A DNA stretch of 64,000 bases from Billgrantia sulfidoxydans. Lineage in GTDB: Bacteria > Pseudomonadota > Gammaproteobacteria > Pseudomonadales > Halomonadaceae. The position numbers and the translations under genes are program-made. The stretch is from the NCBI RefSeq assembly GCF_017868775.1, contig NZ_CP053381.1, forward strand, positions 1,736,001 to 1,800,000, in the 5' to 3' direction. Positions within the stretch are counted from its first letter, which is position 1, and every line of letters begins with the position of its first letter. Below are positions 62,493 through 64,000 of the stretch, piece by piece. The notes under the pieces are model-generated. The model made no database searches, was not told the DNA's origin, and saw only the letters and a program-made list of their open reading frames with translations.

Positions 62493-64000
62493 TCATGCCT
62501 CAGCCCGGTGGCGCCCGAACTGCAGCTCCGCCAGGTGGCGATAGAGCGGGCTCTGCTCGAGCAGTTCGGCGTGGCGGCCGGCGGCGACGAGTCGTCCTTC
62601 GTCGAACACCAGCAGGCGGTCGGCGGCGGTCACCGTGGCCAGCCGGTGGGCGATCACCAGGCTGGTGCGACCGGCCATCAGCCTGTCCAGCGCCTGCTGG
62701 ACCAGGCGTTCGCTCTCGGCGTCCAGTGCGCTGGTCGCTTCGTCGAGCAGCAGCACGCGGGGATCCTTGAGCAGCGCGCGGGCGATTGCCAGGCGCTGGC
62801 GCTGGCCGCCGGAGAGCTGCACGCCGCCCGGGCCGAGCTGAGTATCGAAGCCGTGGGGCAGGGCCTCGACGAAGCCCAGGGCGTTGGCATCGCGGGCGGC
62901 GGCGCGAAGCTCGTCAAGACTGGCGTCGGGCTTGCCGTAGCGCAGGTTGTCGGCCACCGAGCCGGTGAACAGCACCGGCTCCTGGGCGACCAGGCCCATG
63001 GCGGCGCGCAGTTCGAGTGGGTCCAGCGCGCGCAGGTCGACCCCGTCGAGGGTCACGCGGCCCCGGTCGGGGTCGTGGAAGCGCAGCAGTAGCCCGAGCA
63101 GCGTACTCTTGCCGGCCCCGGAAGGCCCCACCAGGGCGATACGCTCGCCGGGTCGAATCCACAAGTCGAGCGAATCGAGCGCCGGTAGCGTGCGGCCCGG
63201 GTAGGCAAAGCTCACCTTCTCCAGGCGGATCTCGCCGCGCAGCGGCTGGGACAGGGGCGTCGGCTGCGCCGGTGGGCGGATGCCCGGCTCGGCGTCGAGC
63301 AGTTCGAGCAGCCGTTCGGCGGCGCCGGCGGCCCGCTGCACGTCGCCGGCAACCTCGGCCAGGGTGGCCACCGCCCCGGCGGCCAGCACGGCATAGAAGA
63401 CGAAGGCGGAAAGCTCGCCCGCGCTCATCTCGCCGGCCAGCACCGCCTGGCCGCCTTGCCACAGCATCAGGCCCACCGCGGCGAATACCGCCAGCATGGC
63501 CGCTCCGGTCAGCCAGGCGCGCTGGCGGGTGCGCACCACGGCGGTGGCGAAGGCCTGCTCGACGCGCTCGCCGTAGGCGTGGCGGTCGATGTCTTCGTGA
63601 GTAAAGGCCTGCACGGTGCGGATGCCGTCGAGGGTTTCGCTGGCGTAGCGGCCAAGCTCGGCCACCCGGTCCTGGCTGTAGCGCGAGAGACGGCGCACGC
63701 GGCGACCGAACCACAGGATCGGCAGCACCGTGGCAGGGATGCCGATCAGCACCAGCGCCGAGAGCCAGGGCTGGGTGACCAGCATCAGCGCCACCGCGCC
63801 CAGCAGCATCACCAGGTTGCGCAGTGCCAGCGAGATCGACGAGCCGAACAGGGTTTGCAGCACGCTGGTGTCGGTGGTCAGCCGCGAGGCGATCTCGGCC
63901 GGGCCGCGGTCGCGATGGGCCGCGCTCTCGAAGAAGGCCGGCTCGAGGTCGAGCAGGTGGTCGTAGACCTGTCGGCGCAGGTCGGCGGCCAGCCGCTCGC
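62493..64000 (-). CDS. ABC transporter, MsbA/multidrug half-transporter (cut by window end)
   Basis: The C-terminal about 500 residues of an exporter with fused membrane and ATPase domains. Visible are the last membrane helices and the nucleotide-binding domain with Walker A 'GPSGAGKSTLLGLLLRF', the Q-loop, 'LSGGQRQRLAIARALL' and Walker B 'VLLLDEATSALD'. The frame stays open to the window edge and begins mid-domain, so the N-terminus lies to the right. It could export lipids or drugs. Confidence 0.9.
   Translation of the reverse strand, partial: ERLAADLRRQVYDHLLDLEPAFFESAAHRDRGPAEIASRLTTDTSVLQTLFGSSISLALRNLVMLLGAVALMLVTQPWLSALVLIGIPATVLPILWFGRRVRRLSRYSQDRVAELGRYASETLDGIRTVQAFTHEDIDRHAYGERVEQAFATAVVRTRQRAWLTGAAMLAVFAAVGLMLWQGGQAVLAGEMSAGELSAFVFYAVLAAGAVATLAEVAGDVQRAAGAAERLLELLDAEPGIRPPAQPTPLSQPLRGEIRLEKVSFAYPGRTLPALDSLDLWIRPGERIALVGPSGAGKSTLLGLLLRFHDPDRGRVTLDGVDLRALDPLELRAAMGLVAQEPVLFTGSVADNLRYGKPDASLDELRAAARDANALGFVEALPHGFDTQLGPGGVQLSGGQRQRLAIARALLKDPRVLLLDEATSALDAESERLVQQALDRLMAGRTSLVIAHRLATVTAADRLLVFDEGRLVAAGRHAELLEQSPLYRHLAELQFGRHRAEA

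Overview
The window looks like a GC-rich gammaproteobacterial chromosome of the Halomonas type (inference from overall gene style: NhaD and NhaA Na+/H+ antiporters, polyhydroxyalkanoate metabolism, KGG-repeat stress protein). No rRNA or tRNA gene was seen.

1-28.3 kb is a metal- and stress-tolerance island. It opens with the end of a CusA/CzcA-type RND pump, then lgt, a small HMA-like protein, an APC permease and a His-rich four-helix protein, all on the + strand. A long run of minus-strand genes follows: two separate copper P-type ATPase + DUF2933 modules, a Met/Gly-rich Spy/CpxP-like protein, two related small exported proteins, YHS proteins, an MFS transporter, a FabI-type enoyl reductase, an FAD reductase, a zinc alcohol dehydrogenase, PhaC, a phosphate acyltransferase, acetate kinase, a DUF3141 protein, an orphan Rieske protein with NhaA, and a methyltransferase. 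A MerR-family regulator with a typical long-spacer promoter closes this part at 27.8-28.3 kb.

28.3-30.6 kb is a scarred junction: a BrxL-like C-terminal remnant, an orphan ParS/Xre-type protein, an IS21 istA fragment and a truncated SIMPL gene. 30.6-34.8 kb carries an unrecognised four-gene minus-strand operon (HTH protein, HicB-like/DUF2442 protein, two unknowns).

35.7-52.3 kb is a defence and mobility block. (a) A CapW/BrxR-like WYL regulator diverges from a 51-residue proline-rich peptide, an E2-E1 fusion and a JAMM protease: the Cap2/Cap3 part of type II CBASS without a CD-NTase or effector. (b) A four-gene Wadjet/MksBEFG-like plasmid-defence operon in the order SMC, MksE-like, kleisin-like, TOPRIM. 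(c) tniQ-cas8/5f-cas7f-cas6f and a two-spacer CRISPR array, the RNA-guided targeting module of a type I-F3 CRISPR-associated Tn7-like transposon. No tnsABC is visible in the window. Translated on the reverse strand, the two spacers read like RecB (RLSEDMRLLY) and like the N-terminus of a beta-hydroxyacid dehydrogenase (TRLGFIGIGL). A candidate transposon right end with repeated TnsB-like sites lies at about 52.36-52.44 kb.

52.5-64 kb looks like ordinary chromosome: DUF1206, hemerythrin, metallophosphoesterase, NhaD, DUF503, KGG-repeat protein, K+ channel, chemotaxis receptor, DUF523/DUF1722 and an ABC exporter cut by the window edge. The simplest reading is that much of the sequence left of 52.44 kb is cargo of a large I-F3 element whose left end lies outside the window; the alternative is an orphan TniQ-Cascade module.
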